Source of the DNA: Chlorobaculum thiosulfatiphilum
GTDB taxonomy: Bacteria > Bacteroidota > Chlorobiia > Chlorobiales > Chlorobiaceae
Length of the DNA stretch: 37,180 nt
Assembly (NCBI RefSeq): GCF_006265165.1
Contig: NZ_VDCH01000026.1
Location: 1-37,180, forward strand
Direction of reading: 5' to 3'
Made by a program: the position numbers and the translations under genes. Shown here in pieces: positions 1-8,610 of this stretch. Numbering within the stretch: position 1 is the stretch's first letter; every line of letters begins with the position of its first letter. The notes beneath the pieces are model-generated. The model was given only the letters and a program-made list of their open reading frames with translations. It did not search any database and was not told where the DNA came from.

Positions 1-2
1 CT

Positions 3-110
3 GCGGCAAACTCAACATGGCTATCGAATCATGACGGAACAGCAGAAGCCCTTACCCACGATATTCTGCGAAGAACCCAAAAAAAAGAAAATAACCCGAG
101 CAGCAAATGA
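3..110 (+). CDS. 3' end of an upstream gene, probably glycan-related
   Basis: An open frame runs in from the left edge and stops at TGA 108-110. It encodes about 35 residues ending ...DILRRTQKKENNPSSK, a charged tail like the C-terminus of a glycosyltransferase. The stop overlaps the ATG of the next gene as ATGA, the usual sign of translational coupling inside an operon, which is the main reason for choosing this frame over frame 1, which also stays open to 147. The start lies outside the window. Its function cannot be read from so short a tail. Confidence 0.5.
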   Translation, partial: AANSTWLSNHDGTAEALTHDILRRTQKKENNPSSK

Positions 111-1048
111 AAAAAAAGCTTGGACTATTCCTCCCGGAAGTCAGTAGCGATTACAACAAAGTGTCCGCATCGATATGGATTCGCGCTCTACAGATGGTTA
201 AACACTACCAAAAGTTAGGATTTGATGTTCGTATCAACAACCCCTTCAGACTTTACGATATAGCAATAGTGTATCGACTGGCAACAAAAAAGAACTTGCT
301 TCTTTGCAAAGCACTGCGAAAAACAGCCAAAAAAGTGTACTTCGATTCCGTCGTAAACTATTTTGTTGAACATAGTGGCTGCAATACAGAACAGGTGTAT
401 TATCAAAAAAAAATTGCCGAGGTATGCGACGGACTCATATGCAGCACTGAAAATATTGCCTCCTATGCAAAGCGCTTCAACAGCAATATCCACATCATGG
501 ATGATCCCATCGACACCGAATACTTTCATCTTCAAAAATCGAACATCAATTATCACAACCCCATATTTGGCTGGTCTGGCGTCTCAAGCAAAGCGTTCTT
601 TCTCAACAAGTACGCCAACATAATTGACAACAAAGTCGTTTTGATTTGTGACGACAAGATTCACAATCAGAAAATTGATTTTAACTTCACATACATACCA
701 TGGAGATACGAGACATTTTCAAAGCATCTCCTGGATTGCGATATCGCCTTCTTGCCAAGGACCTATATAGACGATCCCTATAATCTTGGACACAGCTCTT
801 TCAAGGCATTGGTTTTTGCAATAACGGGCATCCCCATTATTGCCAACAAATTACCGTCATATGAAAAGCTTGCGTCATTATATGAATCCATAGTTTTTCT
901 GGAAGAAAACGCTGACAATATAGATTCTTGTATTAACAAACTGATCGCGAAACCAGCTCCCGACACAACAAAGATTCGATCTTTTTATTCATGCGAAAAT
1001 CAGGCGTTACGCCTGCGAAGCTTCTTCTTCAATGAAAAAACCGTCTAA
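107..1048 (+). CDS. glycosyltransferase-like protein
   Basis: This 313-residue protein looks like a GT-B glycosyltransferase of cell-surface glycan synthesis. It starts with MKKKLGLFLPE and has a short Rossmann-type first half. The segment around residues 104-135 (CDGLICSTENIASYAKRF, then DDPIDTEYF) matches the linker of GT4-type enzymes, where a 'which sugar acceptor has been seen' helix is followed by an N-x-V/I-D-x-x-x-F motif. The second half (FGWSGVSSKAFFLNKYANII, later FLPRTYIDDPYNLGHSSFKALVFAITGIPII) is a degenerate nucleotide-sugar-binding domain in which the usual E-x7-E is not clear. The ATG overlaps the stop of the upstream gene (ATGA). The gene is visibly more AT-rich than the msbA or dnaB regions, suggesting transfer. 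Family level is fairly sure; donor and acceptor are unknown. Confidence 0.65.
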   Translation: MKKKLGLFLPEVSSDYNKVSASIWIRALQMVKHYQKLGFDVRINNPFRLYDIAIVYRLATKKNLLLCKALRKTAKKVYFDSVVNYFVEHSGCNTEQVYYQKKIAEVCDGLICSTENIASYAKRFNSNIHIMDDPIDTEYFHLQKSNINYHNPIFGWSGVSSKAFFLNKYANIIDNKVVLICDDKIHNQKIDFNFTYIPWRYETFSKHLLDCDIAFLPRTYIDDPYNLGHSSFKALVFAITGIPIIANKLPSYEKLASLYESIVFLEENADNIDSCINKLIAKPAPDTTKIRSFYSCENQALRLRSFFFNEKTV

Positions 1049-1272
1049 GCAAATGGCATAAAAATGTCTTTTTAACATTGGGATAATTGCTAATTTAGTA
1101 ATGGTTGCTTGCAATGAACTTGTTTTTATAAAGCACAAAAAGTACGATAAGTCATTATTTTTCTCGCCAGAAAAATTATTTTGACTATAAAAGTTCACTA
1201 ACAAAATCATAAAACGAATAAAGCTTCAATACGAAGCGAATACGCAAAACACGGCGATACAAACGCTTTTCT

Positions 1273-1623
1273 ATGCCCCTACCCCTCTTCTTCACTCACG
1301 ATACATCGCTCAGAGCCTGGGAGCGGAACGGTATGCTCAAACGCGAGCTGGCGCTGTATCGGAAGTATATCGAAAAGGGCGTGCGGGTGTCATTCATCAC
1401 CGACGGCCGCCAAGACAAAAAGCTTTACCCGGAAAAACCGCAAGACATCGAAATCCTCTGCAACGAGTTCAGGCTGCCCTCCCGGTATGAAGAACACCCT
1501 ATACCTCTAATCGAAGTGAAGGCGGCAGGTGCTGCGATCAGCCGCGGGTCCGAAACCCCCAAACGCAATGACTTTGCGGCACAAATCCCTCTCCTGAAAC
1601 GATTTATGAACCTTGGCGAATGA
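1273..1623 (+). pseudogene. internally deleted GT4 glycosyltransferase copy
   Basis: The 116-codon frame is a shortened copy of the intact glycosyltransferase at 2566-3687. Residues 1-69 match residues 1-69 of the intact protein (LFFTHDTSLRAWER, EKGVRVSFIT, ILCNEFRLP), including a 43-base identical run (1285-1327 against 2578-2620). After LP the sequence jumps to the motif found at residues 270-292 of the intact copy (YEEHPIPLIEVKAAGAA against YEGHPKTLIEAMAAGAA). About 200 codons are missing in frame, with CTGCC at the junction in both source positions. What follows does not match the intact copy. The donor-site first glutamate region survives but most of both domains is gone, so no transferase activity is expected. 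Its stop overlaps the next ATG (ATGA), so translation of this remnant may still couple to the gene behind it. Confidence 0.85.
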
Positions 1624-2342
1624 ATAGCAGAATTGTGGTCTATACGGCGCTTTTCGGTGAGTACGACGACCTGAAAAACCCTCCGGAACCAATCGACGGA
1701 TGCGATTTCGTCTGCTTCACCAATAACCGCAAGCTCAGATCCGGAGCATTCGACATACGTTACTTCAACATCAAAGACATGGATAACACCAGGCGGAACC
1801 GCATGGTGAAACTGCTTCCCCACCGGTTCTTTCCTGATCACGAATATTCACTCTACATCGATGGCTCAGTCTCCATAAAACGGGCCGATATAAGGGACTT
1901 TGCCTTGAGGCATCTGGTTAAGCACGACTGGGCTGTCTTTTCCCACTCCAGCAGGAACTGCATCTATGAAGAACTCGAAGCCTGCATCGAAAGGCAGAAA
2001 GACGATCCGGTAACCATGAGGCGACAGATCGAGCACTACCGCCGCAACGGACATCCGGAAAAGTATGGGCTGACGGAAAACACCATACTTCTTCGCCGCC
2101 ATAACCAGCCCAACATCATTCGATTTTCTGAACTCTGGTGGCAGGAGCTGCAACGACACAGCAAACGCGACCAGCTAAGCTTTGCGTATGTCGCCAGAAA
2201 TGAGCAGCTCGAATACGCTCTCTTGCCCGGAACGATCCGGAATAACGACCACTTCGAGATACACACCCACAAGCACAAGAAAACACCGGTACAGAAGCTT
2301 CTTAAATCATTGAAAAAAGGCCTCCAAAACAACAAAATCTGA
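1620..2342 (+). CDS. DUF616 / TOD1-MUCI70-type glycosyltransferase-like protein
   Basis: The 240-residue protein fits the DUF616 family (glycosyltransferase-like domain of TOD1/MUCI70), often found in bacterial polysaccharide clusters. Visible family features, in order, are: VVYTALFGEYDDLKNPPE at the N-terminus, DFVCFTNN near residue 30, RRNRMVKLLPHRFFP near 60, a Y-I-D-G-S acidic motif near residue 80 that probably binds the nucleotide sugar, CIYEELEAC near 116, and RDQLSFAYV near 185. The length is close to that of bacterial family members. The ATG overlaps the stop of the deleted GT4 copy in front (ATGA). The family match is strong from memory of its motifs. The sugar transferred is unknown. 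Confidence 0.75.
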   Translation: MNSRIVVYTALFGEYDDLKNPPEPIDGCDFVCFTNNRKLRSGAFDIRYFNIKDMDNTRRNRMVKLLPHRFFPDHEYSLYIDGSVSIKRADIRDFALRHLVKHDWAVFSHSSRNCIYEELEACIERQKDDPVTMRRQIEHYRRNGHPEKYGLTENTILLRRHNQPNIIRFSELWWQELQRHSKRDQLSFAYVARNEQLEYALLPGTIRNNDHFEIHTHKHKKTPVQKLLKSLKKGLQNNKI

Positions 2343-2462
2343 CCTGATGACCAAGAAGCCTGTCCGGCAGGGCACTCCAAGCAGGGAAGCCGGGATCGAA
2401 AATTTCGATTCGTTTTGTCTATTTTACGCCTCTATATTTTCTCACCGTTCAACCGCATGGCA

Positions 2463-2491
2463 GTGAAAGTCAGCCTCGGCATACTTATAAT
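2463..2491 (+). promoter_or_regulatory. candidate promoter for the GT4 gene
   Basis: A perfect TATAAT at 2486-2491 lies 17 bases after GTGAAA (2463-2468), which has two mismatches to TTGACA. It sits in the 223-base gap before the intact GT4 gene, about 75 bases upstream of its ATG. This is a motif match only. Confidence 0.3.
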
Positions 2492-2565
2492 GGCTGACTC
2501 CGGCATCTTAAGGCAAAGCTGGCATTGTTCTGACCTGAAACCCCGCACAACAAAGTGATACGCCG

Positions 2566-3687
2566 ATGCACCTCGTCCTCTTCTTCACTCACGATACATC
2601 GCTCAGAGCCTGGGAGCGGAGCGGGATGCTCGAACGCGAGGTGGCGCTGTACCGAAAGTATGTCGAAAAAGGCGTACGGGTGTCGTTCATTACCTACGGC
2701 CGCCGTGACAAACAGCGCTACTCCGAAAAACTGCGAGGCATCGAAATCCTCTGCAACGAGTTCAGACTGCCGCTCGGCCTCTACACCCGATTGATTCCCC
2801 TCCTGCACGGCAAAGTTTTGCGGCAAAGCAGCGTCATCAAATCCAACCAGACCCCCGGCGCCCTGACGGCGCTCGCGGCGGCGCGGCGCTTCAACAAGCC
2901 CATGCTTGCCCGCTGCGGCTACATGCACTCGGAGTTCATCGCCAACCAGCACGGAGCGGACTCTCCGCAGGCGCGGCAGGCGCTCGGCGACGAGCTGAAG
3001 CTTTTCGGCGAAGCCGACGCCATCGAGGTGACGACGCCGATGATGCGCGACAGCATCGCCGAACGCATCCCCGGCAGCACGGCGAAGATCACCGTCACGC
3101 CGAACTATGTCGATACCGAGACCTTTTCGCCGCGAGCTGCGGAAAAAGAGATCGACCTGCTCTTCATCGGCAGGCTCAACCCGCAAAAAAATCTGGAGTC
3201 GCTCCTCGAAGCGCTACGCGGACTGGAACTCAAAACGCTCATCATCGGCAGCGGCCCACTGGAAAACGAGCTGAAGGAGAAAGCTCGCGCCCTCGATCTC
3301 GATATCGACTGGAAGGGAAACCTGCCCAACACCGAACTGCCGGGATACCTGAACCGGTCGAAAATATTCATCCTGCCTTCTCATTACGAAGGCCACCCGA
3401 AAACGCTGATCGAAGCGATGGCTGCGGGCGCTGCGGTCATCGGCGCGAACGCGCCCGGCATCCGCGAGGTCATCGCCCACGACAAAAACGGCTGGTTGTG
3501 CGAAACATCTCCGGATAGTATTCGGGCAGCGATAACGGCGCTCACCGGCTCAGAGCAACTCAGAACACAGCTCGGCGCGAACGCAAGAGCCTTTGCCCTC
3601 GCGCACTACTCGCTCGACATCATCGCCGAACGGGAACTGGCCCTGCTCGAAACACTGAGGTGTTGCAAAAGTTCACGCAACAAATAA
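2566..3687 (+). CDS. GT4-family glycosyltransferase
   Basis: This 373-residue protein is a complete GT-B fold glycosyltransferase of CAZy family GT4 type, expected to move a sugar from a nucleotide donor onto a growing surface glycan at the cytoplasmic face of the membrane. The N-terminal acceptor domain runs to about residue 165. The interdomain motif PNYVDTETFSP is at about 179-189, followed by the donor-domain opening LLFIGRLNPQKNLESLLEAL. The retaining-enzyme signature E-x7-E is E275 and E283, in HYEGHPKTLIEAMAAGAAVIG. A truncated paralogue lies 1.3 kb upstream (1273-1623), so the pair arose by duplication. A TATAAT box stands in the gap before it. The AT-richer acyltransferase gene follows 50 bases later. 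Donor and acceptor sugars cannot be told. Confidence 0.9.
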   Translation: MHLVLFFTHDTSLRAWERSGMLEREVALYRKYVEKGVRVSFITYGRRDKQRYSEKLRGIEILCNEFRLPLGLYTRLIPLLHGKVLRQSSVIKSNQTPGALTALAAARRFNKPMLARCGYMHSEFIANQHGADSPQARQALGDELKLFGEADAIEVTTPMMRDSIAERIPGSTAKITVTPNYVDTETFSPRAAEKEIDLLFIGRLNPQKNLESLLEALRGLELKTLIIGSGPLENELKEKARALDLDIDWKGNLPNTELPGYLNRSKIFILPSHYEGHPKTLIEAMAAGAAVIGANAPGIREVIAHDKNGWLCETSPDSIRAAITALTGSEQLRTQLGANARAFALAHYSLDIIAERELALLETLRCCKSSRNK

Positions 3688-3737
3688 CACCAAAATAAGC
3701 ACAAGCAAGCTTTTATCCGGTAACAAGATTAGAGAAT

Positions 3738-5726
3738 ATGAAAATAAATTATCGCCCAGATATTGATGGATTAAGAGCTGTCGCGGTACTGTCAGTTCTT
3801 TTTTTTCATACAGAAATTCCAGGCTTTAGCGGCGGATTTGTTGGTGTCGATGTTTTTTTTGTCATTTCAGGATACCTGATTACGCTTATTCTTCTCAAGG
3901 ATATTGAAGAGGATAAATTCTCCATTATCAGGTTTTATGAGAAAAGGATCAGAAGAATTTATCCTGCCCTTTTTGCTGTCATCTTTTTTATACTCATTGC
4001 AGGCTTTTTCTTCATGGCTCATGATGCTTTCGACGCACTTGGAGAAAGTGTTACTGCGGCTACTCTTTTCTGGTCAAACATCCTGTTTCAAAAACAATCT
4101 GGTTATTTTGAAGCACCATCGTTTCAAAAGCCGTTGCTTCATACCTGGTCGTTGGCTATCGAAGAACAATACTACGTTATATTCCCGCTACTCTTATCAC
4201 TGCTTCATAAGTTCATAAAGAAACATGTATTCAATGTACTACTAATTATCTGGGCCATATCTTTTGGCTTAAGCATCTATTACATTTATGATTACCAGCG
4301 CGCAACTTTTTACTTTCTTCAATTCCGTGCCTGGGAACTCCTGACAGGAACCCTTTTAGCCTTTCATGCACTTCCTTCTTTCAAGTCGGAACGCCTTCGC
4401 GATGCAGCCTCTTTGACAGGACTAATTCTTATTCTTGGAAGTGTATATTTCTATAGCGAAAACACCCTGTTTCCGGGCTTGAGCGCTTTTATCCCGGTGC
4501 TTGGATCAGGTTTGATTATTCATAGCGGCATCAACATTGACCAGAAAGAATATGGCATTGGCAACAGGATTTTACGTTTCAAACCGTTTGTTGCTATCGG
4601 ATTAATTTCTTATTCCCTCTATCTCTGGCACTGGCCTATTCTCGCCTTCGAGAAGTACCTGATTTTCTGGCCCTATGGACTTACGGATGCCGTTATCATT
4701 ATAGCGCTTTCATTGGCGTTTGCATTCTTTTCCTGGAAGTATATCGAACAACCGTTCAGGAGTGGCAAGACCATGCTACAGCAAAGAGGCCACCTTTTTG
4801 CTGTAGCTCTAACGGTAATGTTTATCAGCGCAGCCTCAGGCAGGATTGTCCATTTACAGCAGGGTATGCCATGGCGAAATCACCCTGGCGCCGTAGTCAG
4901 TATGAAAACCGATCCTGCATGGATTGACCATAAGACAAAAGACAAGTGGCTTGATGGCATGAAAAATGGTAATCAGCCGCCGGTCATAGGGTCTCCGGAG
5001 TCAAAGCCATCATTCGCATTGTGGGGAGATTCACATGCTGTGGCGCTTGCAGAGGGCCTTGAAAAAAGGGCATTAGCCTATAATGTTTCCGGTTACAATA
5101 TTAGCCGAACTGGTGTACGCCCCTTATTGGGAATGGATCGCATGAGAGGAGAACACGACGAGGTCGGGCATAATGACGCCGTCATCAACTTCCTGCGCCA
5201 ACATCCTGAAGTCAAGACGGTTATCATGGCCGCAGAATGGTCTGATATTCCATCAACTTCGTATCGCGATATTTACGATCAGTTCCATCAGGGTGAAAGC
5301 CAGGAAAAGCTATTGAGCATAGGCTTGTCGCGATCTGTTGATACACTTCGCTCGATGGGTAAAGACGTAATAGTGGTAATGGATGTGCCGAGGCTCAAAA
5401 AAGACCCGAACAGTCTGCTATTTATCAGTAAACGCTTGAACATCCCGATTTCCGTTATTTCATCGAACAAGGAAGACTATTTTGAATTGAACAAAATACC
5501 TTTCAAGGCAATACATGATATATCAGAGAATAGAAACATAACAGTGCTTCATCCTGAAAAAATTTTGCTTGACAGTTCTGGTAAAGCATTGCCAATGCAT
5601 TCAGGAAAATTTCTCTATGTTGACGACAATCATCTGTCAGCATATGGATCTGCGTATGTATCCAGGATATTCAGCTCTATCTTATCTCATCTCGAACAGG
5701 CAAATTATCAAATCAACAAATTGTAA
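3738..5726 (+). CDS. OafA-type acyltransferase with C-terminal SGNH domain
   Basis: The 662-residue protein is an acyltransferase 3 family (OafA/YrhL-type) membrane enzyme that adds acyl groups, usually acetyl, to surface polysaccharide. The N-terminal domain (to about residue 370) opens with YRPDIDGLRAVAV, carries the conserved H24 in VLFFHTE, then GVDVFFVISGYLIT and the basic EKRIRRIYPAL. About ten hydrophobic helices follow. The C-terminal part is a periplasmic SGNH hydrolase-like domain. Its block I is W-G-D-S-H with S432, and its block V is D-D-N-H-L-S with D629/D630 and H632, so the catalytic triad looks intact. The length matches the two-domain OafA type. The gene is AT-richer than the GT4 gene before it. 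It probably decorates the glycan made by the neighbouring loci, but the target is not shown. Confidence 0.92.
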   Translation: MKINYRPDIDGLRAVAVLSVLFFHTEIPGFSGGFVGVDVFFVISGYLITLILLKDIEEDKFSIIRFYEKRIRRIYPALFAVIFFILIAGFFFMAHDAFDALGESVTAATLFWSNILFQKQSGYFEAPSFQKPLLHTWSLAIEEQYYVIFPLLLSLLHKFIKKHVFNVLLIIWAISFGLSIYYIYDYQRATFYFLQFRAWELLTGTLLAFHALPSFKSERLRDAASLTGLILILGSVYFYSENTLFPGLSAFIPVLGSGLIIHSGINIDQKEYGIGNRILRFKPFVAIGLISYSLYLWHWPILAFEKYLIFWPYGLTDAVIIIALSLAFAFFSWKYIEQPFRSGKTMLQQRGHLFAVALTVMFISAASGRIVHLQQGMPWRNHPGAVVSMKTDPAWIDHKTKDKWLDGMKNGNQPPVIGSPESKPSFALWGDSHAVALAEGLEKRALAYNVSGYNISRTGVRPLLGMDRMRGEHDEVGHNDAVINFLRQHPEVKTVIMAAEWSDIPSTSYRDIYDQFHQGESQEKLLSIGLSRSVDTLRSMGKDVIVVMDVPRLKKDPNSLLFISKRLNIPISVISSNKEDYFELNKIPFKAIHDISENRNITVLHPEKILLDSSGKALPMHSGKFLYVDDNHLSAYGSAYVSRIFSSILSHLEQANYQINKL

Positions 5727-5739
5727 ACTTCATGAATAA

Positions 5740-6183
5740 TGCCCTTCTGCTTCCTATTCAACGGCTATAGAGCCAGAACCAGGCGGTCGTGGAAACAGGA
5801 TCATAACCAAGCTGTACAATTTTTCACTCATCGAGAGCTGGACCGGTTGCCCGGAAAGGCTGCACTCCGGAGTTCTTCAATTCAAGAGCGAAACAAAAGC
5901 TCATCAACACAAACATGATCTCTATCGAGAAGTCAACTGGGATAACGCTTATTTCCGTTGTCTCCATGCTGTATTTGTACCGAGAAGCAGTTTAAACAGA
6001 GGCCCTGTCCAACAAACGAAACTCAACCCGTCTGAAATGCAGTCAATAAAATCTGCATTCGAACGACACTCTTATTTCAAGTTTATTTCCAGATTCCTGA
6101 GGTACAATTTTGGAACCGACTGGAAAAAAAAGAATTACCGAAAAGGGCCTCTGGTAGAAAAAGATATCACGCCATTTTTCTGA
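5740..6183 (+). pseudogene. start-less 3' remnant of a glycan-type gene
   Basis: An open frame of 147 codons runs from just after a stop at 5737-5739 to TGA 6181-6183, but has no ATG before residue 100 (ATG at 6037) and no plausible GTG/TTG near its 5' end. The product looks like genuine protein: GGRGNRIITKLYNFSLIESWTG, then LHSGVLQFKSE, VNWDNAYFRCLHAVFVPRSS, and a lysine-rich end VEKDITPFF. The aromatic and cysteine-rich WDNAYFRCLH stretch looks like the C-terminal part of a polysaccharide-type transferase, though I do not recognise the family. It begins only 13 bases after the acyltransferase stop, so the 5' part was probably lost when sequence was inserted or deleted here. It could instead be expressed by readthrough or reinitiation, which I consider unlikely. 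Confidence 0.6.
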
Positions 6184-6538
6184 ACACCAAATCCGAAGTT
6201 CGCCTGACACCCCGGCATAACCTCAACCGCGATGGCGCTGATCATGCGTAATCCAGCGTGGACGAGATGCCGGAACAGTCTCGACTCCGCTCACGTCATC
6301 ACCAACCAGATTGGGCAAGCCAACCGTGGCGATCGACAGGTATCTGCAAATCCGGCCGCCGAATGCCCAAAACTGCCCGCACTCTGCGCATTGCCCGAAG
6401 CCTCGCCGGATCGAAAAGCGCAATATTTGAAAAATGATTTACATTGACCTCTGAGAATCCCGGTTCGCCACGAAACCGAACCGGCAGCAGCATTGCCCAC
6501 CGGCCTGAACTCCAGCTTGCAGTAAACACGCGGACCTC
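6184..6538. other. gene-free stretch before the ABC exporter
   Basis: These 355 bases hold no convincing gene. Short open frames on both strands have no recognisable motif and biased composition only. No clear Shine-Dalgarno stands before the exporter ATG at 6539, and no strong promoter or hairpin was seen. The stretch may be decayed coding DNA from the remnant region to its left. Confidence 0.5.
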
Positions 6539-8482
6539 ATGAATATATACCTGAGACTTCTTAAATATCTCGCGCCATCGAAAAGCCGGATCGTCATCGT
6601 TTTCTTCGTCAGCATCCTGACCTCCCTGTTCAGCGTCATCTCGATTTATTCGGTGCTTCCGCTCCTGAACGCCGTTTTTTCGAGCGGCCAGCCGCAGCAA
6701 ACCTCCACCAAGACTCCCGGCGTCAGGCTCCCGAACATGCCGGAGTTGCAAAGCGCGAAAACACAAGCAATGCCGGTTGATGCCGATGTCGAGTTTCCCG
6801 AAAAACTCACCGACACCAAGGCGCTCAAAACCTGGGCGACCACAAAATTCCAGCGCCTGTTCGATGCCGGAAGCCGCGAAGAGACCCTCCTCAGAATATG
6901 CCTCTTCCTGATCGCGGCGTTCTTCCTGAAAAATCTGTTCGCCTACCTGAACGGCCAGCTCATTTTCCGCATCCAGACCCGAACCGCCAAGAACCTCCGG
7001 GACGACGTTTTCAGCAGCATCGTCGAAATGCAGATCGATTACTTCAACCAGAACCGGGTCGGTACGCTGATGAATTATGTTCACAACGAGGTCAGCTCGG
7101 TGAACGCCATGATCAGCTCGACCTTCGTCAACCTGCTCCAGAACCCCTTTTCCATGCTCGTGTATGTGGTCGTGCTGCTGGTGCTGAGCTGGAAACTGAC
7201 CCTGTTCGCCATTGCCACCTCGCTGCTCATCTTCGGCATCATGCGATTGATCGGCAAACGGATCAAATCGATGGCCCGACGCCTGAGGGATGTGATGGGC
7301 AATATGAATTCGGTGCTTCAGGAAAAGTTCAGCGGCATCAAGGTGATCAAATCGAGCGCATTCGAAGATGTTGAGGTCAGCCGCTTCAAGCAGTTCACCC
7401 GCGACTACCGCAAGCTCGACATCCGCATCAACCGGCTGAAAAACATCATCAGCCCGCTGAACGAAACGCTCCTGATCTCAGCGGTCGCCCTGGTGCTCTG
7501 GTACGGCGGCCTCCAGGTGTTCGCCGGCAAAATGACCTCTACCGAACTGCTGCTTTTCGCCTTCACGCTCTACTCGGTCATGGGGCCATTCAAGACCTTC
7601 AGCTCCATGAGCACCCAGATTCACATTGGCATGGCTTCGGCTGAAAAGCTGTTCGAGCTGCTTGATACCCGGCCGGATATTGTCAACGGAACCAGAAAGA
7701 TCAACGGCTTCTCCCACTCCATCCGCTTCGAGGAGGTCTGCTTCCGGTACCGGAAAGAGCCGGACGCCCCGTACGTGCTCGATAAGGTGAGCTTTGAAAT
7801 CCATAAAGGCGAAATGGTCGCGCTGGTCGGGCAGTCCGGCTCCGGCAAATCGACAACGGTCGATCTCCTGCTTCGCTTTTACGACGTCGAGTCGGGCCGC
7901 ATCACCATCGATGGCATCGACATCAAGGAGTATGACTACAAACAGCTCCGCCAGATAATCGGCGTGGTCAGCCAGGAGGTCATTTTGTTCAACGACACCA
8001 TCGAGCAGAACATCGCCTACGGCATCCGCAACGGCATCGACCATGAGCAGGTCGAACGCGCGGCCCGTCTGGCCAACGCCCACAGCTTCATCATGGACAA
8101 GCCCGAAGGGTACAAGACGCTCGTGGGTGATCGAGGCCTCCAGCTTTCGGGCGGCCAGCGCCAGCGTCTGGCGATCGCGCGGGCGATGGTCAGAAATCCC
8201 GAGCTGCTCATCTTCGACGAAGCAACCAGCGCTCTTGATAACGAATCTGAAAAGGTGGTGCAGGAGGCCATCGATCACGCCCTGGAAAACCGTACCGCGC
8301 TGATCGTCGCCCATCGGCTTTCGACCGTCAGGAACGCCGACCGGATCATTGTGATGGAACGCGGGCGCGTCATCGAATCCGGAAGTCACACAGAGTTGCT
8401 CGAAATGAACGGCACATACAAATATCTCTTCGATCTCCAGTTCACCGAAAAGCCAGGCAAAAAACCTGTTTCCAAAGCCTGA
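6539..8482 (+). CDS. msbA: MsbA-like ABC exporter (permease-ATPase fusion)
   Basis: The 647-residue half-transporter has an N-terminal six-helix exporter domain and a C-terminal ATPase, as in MsbA, which flips lipid A-core across the inner membrane using ATP as a homodimer. The ATPase shows Walker A GQSGSGKST (about residues 429-437), signature LSGGQRQR (about 535), Walker B LLIFDEATSALD (about 556) and the H-loop IVAHRLS. It is some 65 residues longer than E. coli MsbA. The excess is a polar, proline-rich insert at about residues 45-110, between the first two helices, so in the periplasm. The setting among LPS and glycan genes favours a lipid or lipid-linked glycan substrate. The symbol is by family resemblance, since lipid A export is not shown. 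No good ribosome site precedes the ATG. Confidence 0.85.
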   Translation: MNIYLRLLKYLAPSKSRIVIVFFVSILTSLFSVISIYSVLPLLNAVFSSGQPQQTSTKTPGVRLPNMPELQSAKTQAMPVDADVEFPEKLTDTKALKTWATTKFQRLFDAGSREETLLRICLFLIAAFFLKNLFAYLNGQLIFRIQTRTAKNLRDDVFSSIVEMQIDYFNQNRVGTLMNYVHNEVSSVNAMISSTFVNLLQNPFSMLVYVVVLLVLSWKLTLFAIATSLLIFGIMRLIGKRIKSMARRLRDVMGNMNSVLQEKFSGIKVIKSSAFEDVEVSRFKQFTRDYRKLDIRINRLKNIISPLNETLLISAVALVLWYGGLQVFAGKMTSTELLLFAFTLYSVMGPFKTFSSMSTQIHIGMASAEKLFELLDTRPDIVNGTRKINGFSHSIRFEEVCFRYRKEPDAPYVLDKVSFEIHKGEMVALVGQSGSGKSTTVDLLLRFYDVESGRITIDGIDIKEYDYKQLRQIIGVVSQEVILFNDTIEQNIAYGIRNGIDHEQVERAARLANAHSFIMDKPEGYKTLVGDRGLQLSGGQRQRLAIARAMVRNPELLIFDEATSALDNESEKVVQEAIDHALENRTALIVAHRLSTVRNADRIIVMERGRVIESGSHTELLEMNGTYKYLFDLQFTEKPGKKPVSKA

Positions 8483-8610
8483 GCCGCCAGAGACGGATAA
8501 AGAGAAATTCACGTCAAGCCGACCGTTGCGGCCGTGAAACAGGAATATTGCTTTCGCTGTGACTCGTGCAAAATGAGAAGCGTTACGCAACGCAATCGCT
8601 ATAAACCGGA

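Noticed and set aside
1-147. Frame 1 also stays open from the left edge to 147
   Set aside because: It overlaps the clear start of the first glycosyltransferase by 40 bases, while frame 3 ends in the ATGA overlap usual for coupled genes.
6232-6447. 71-codon frame on the plus strand before msbA
   Set aside because: No motif, no ribosome site and unlike any glycan enzyme. It probably reflects GC-biased sequence.
8580-8593. Hairpin GCGTT/AACGC between msbA and the GT-C gene as a terminator
   Set aside because: Only five base pairs and no T-run on either strand.
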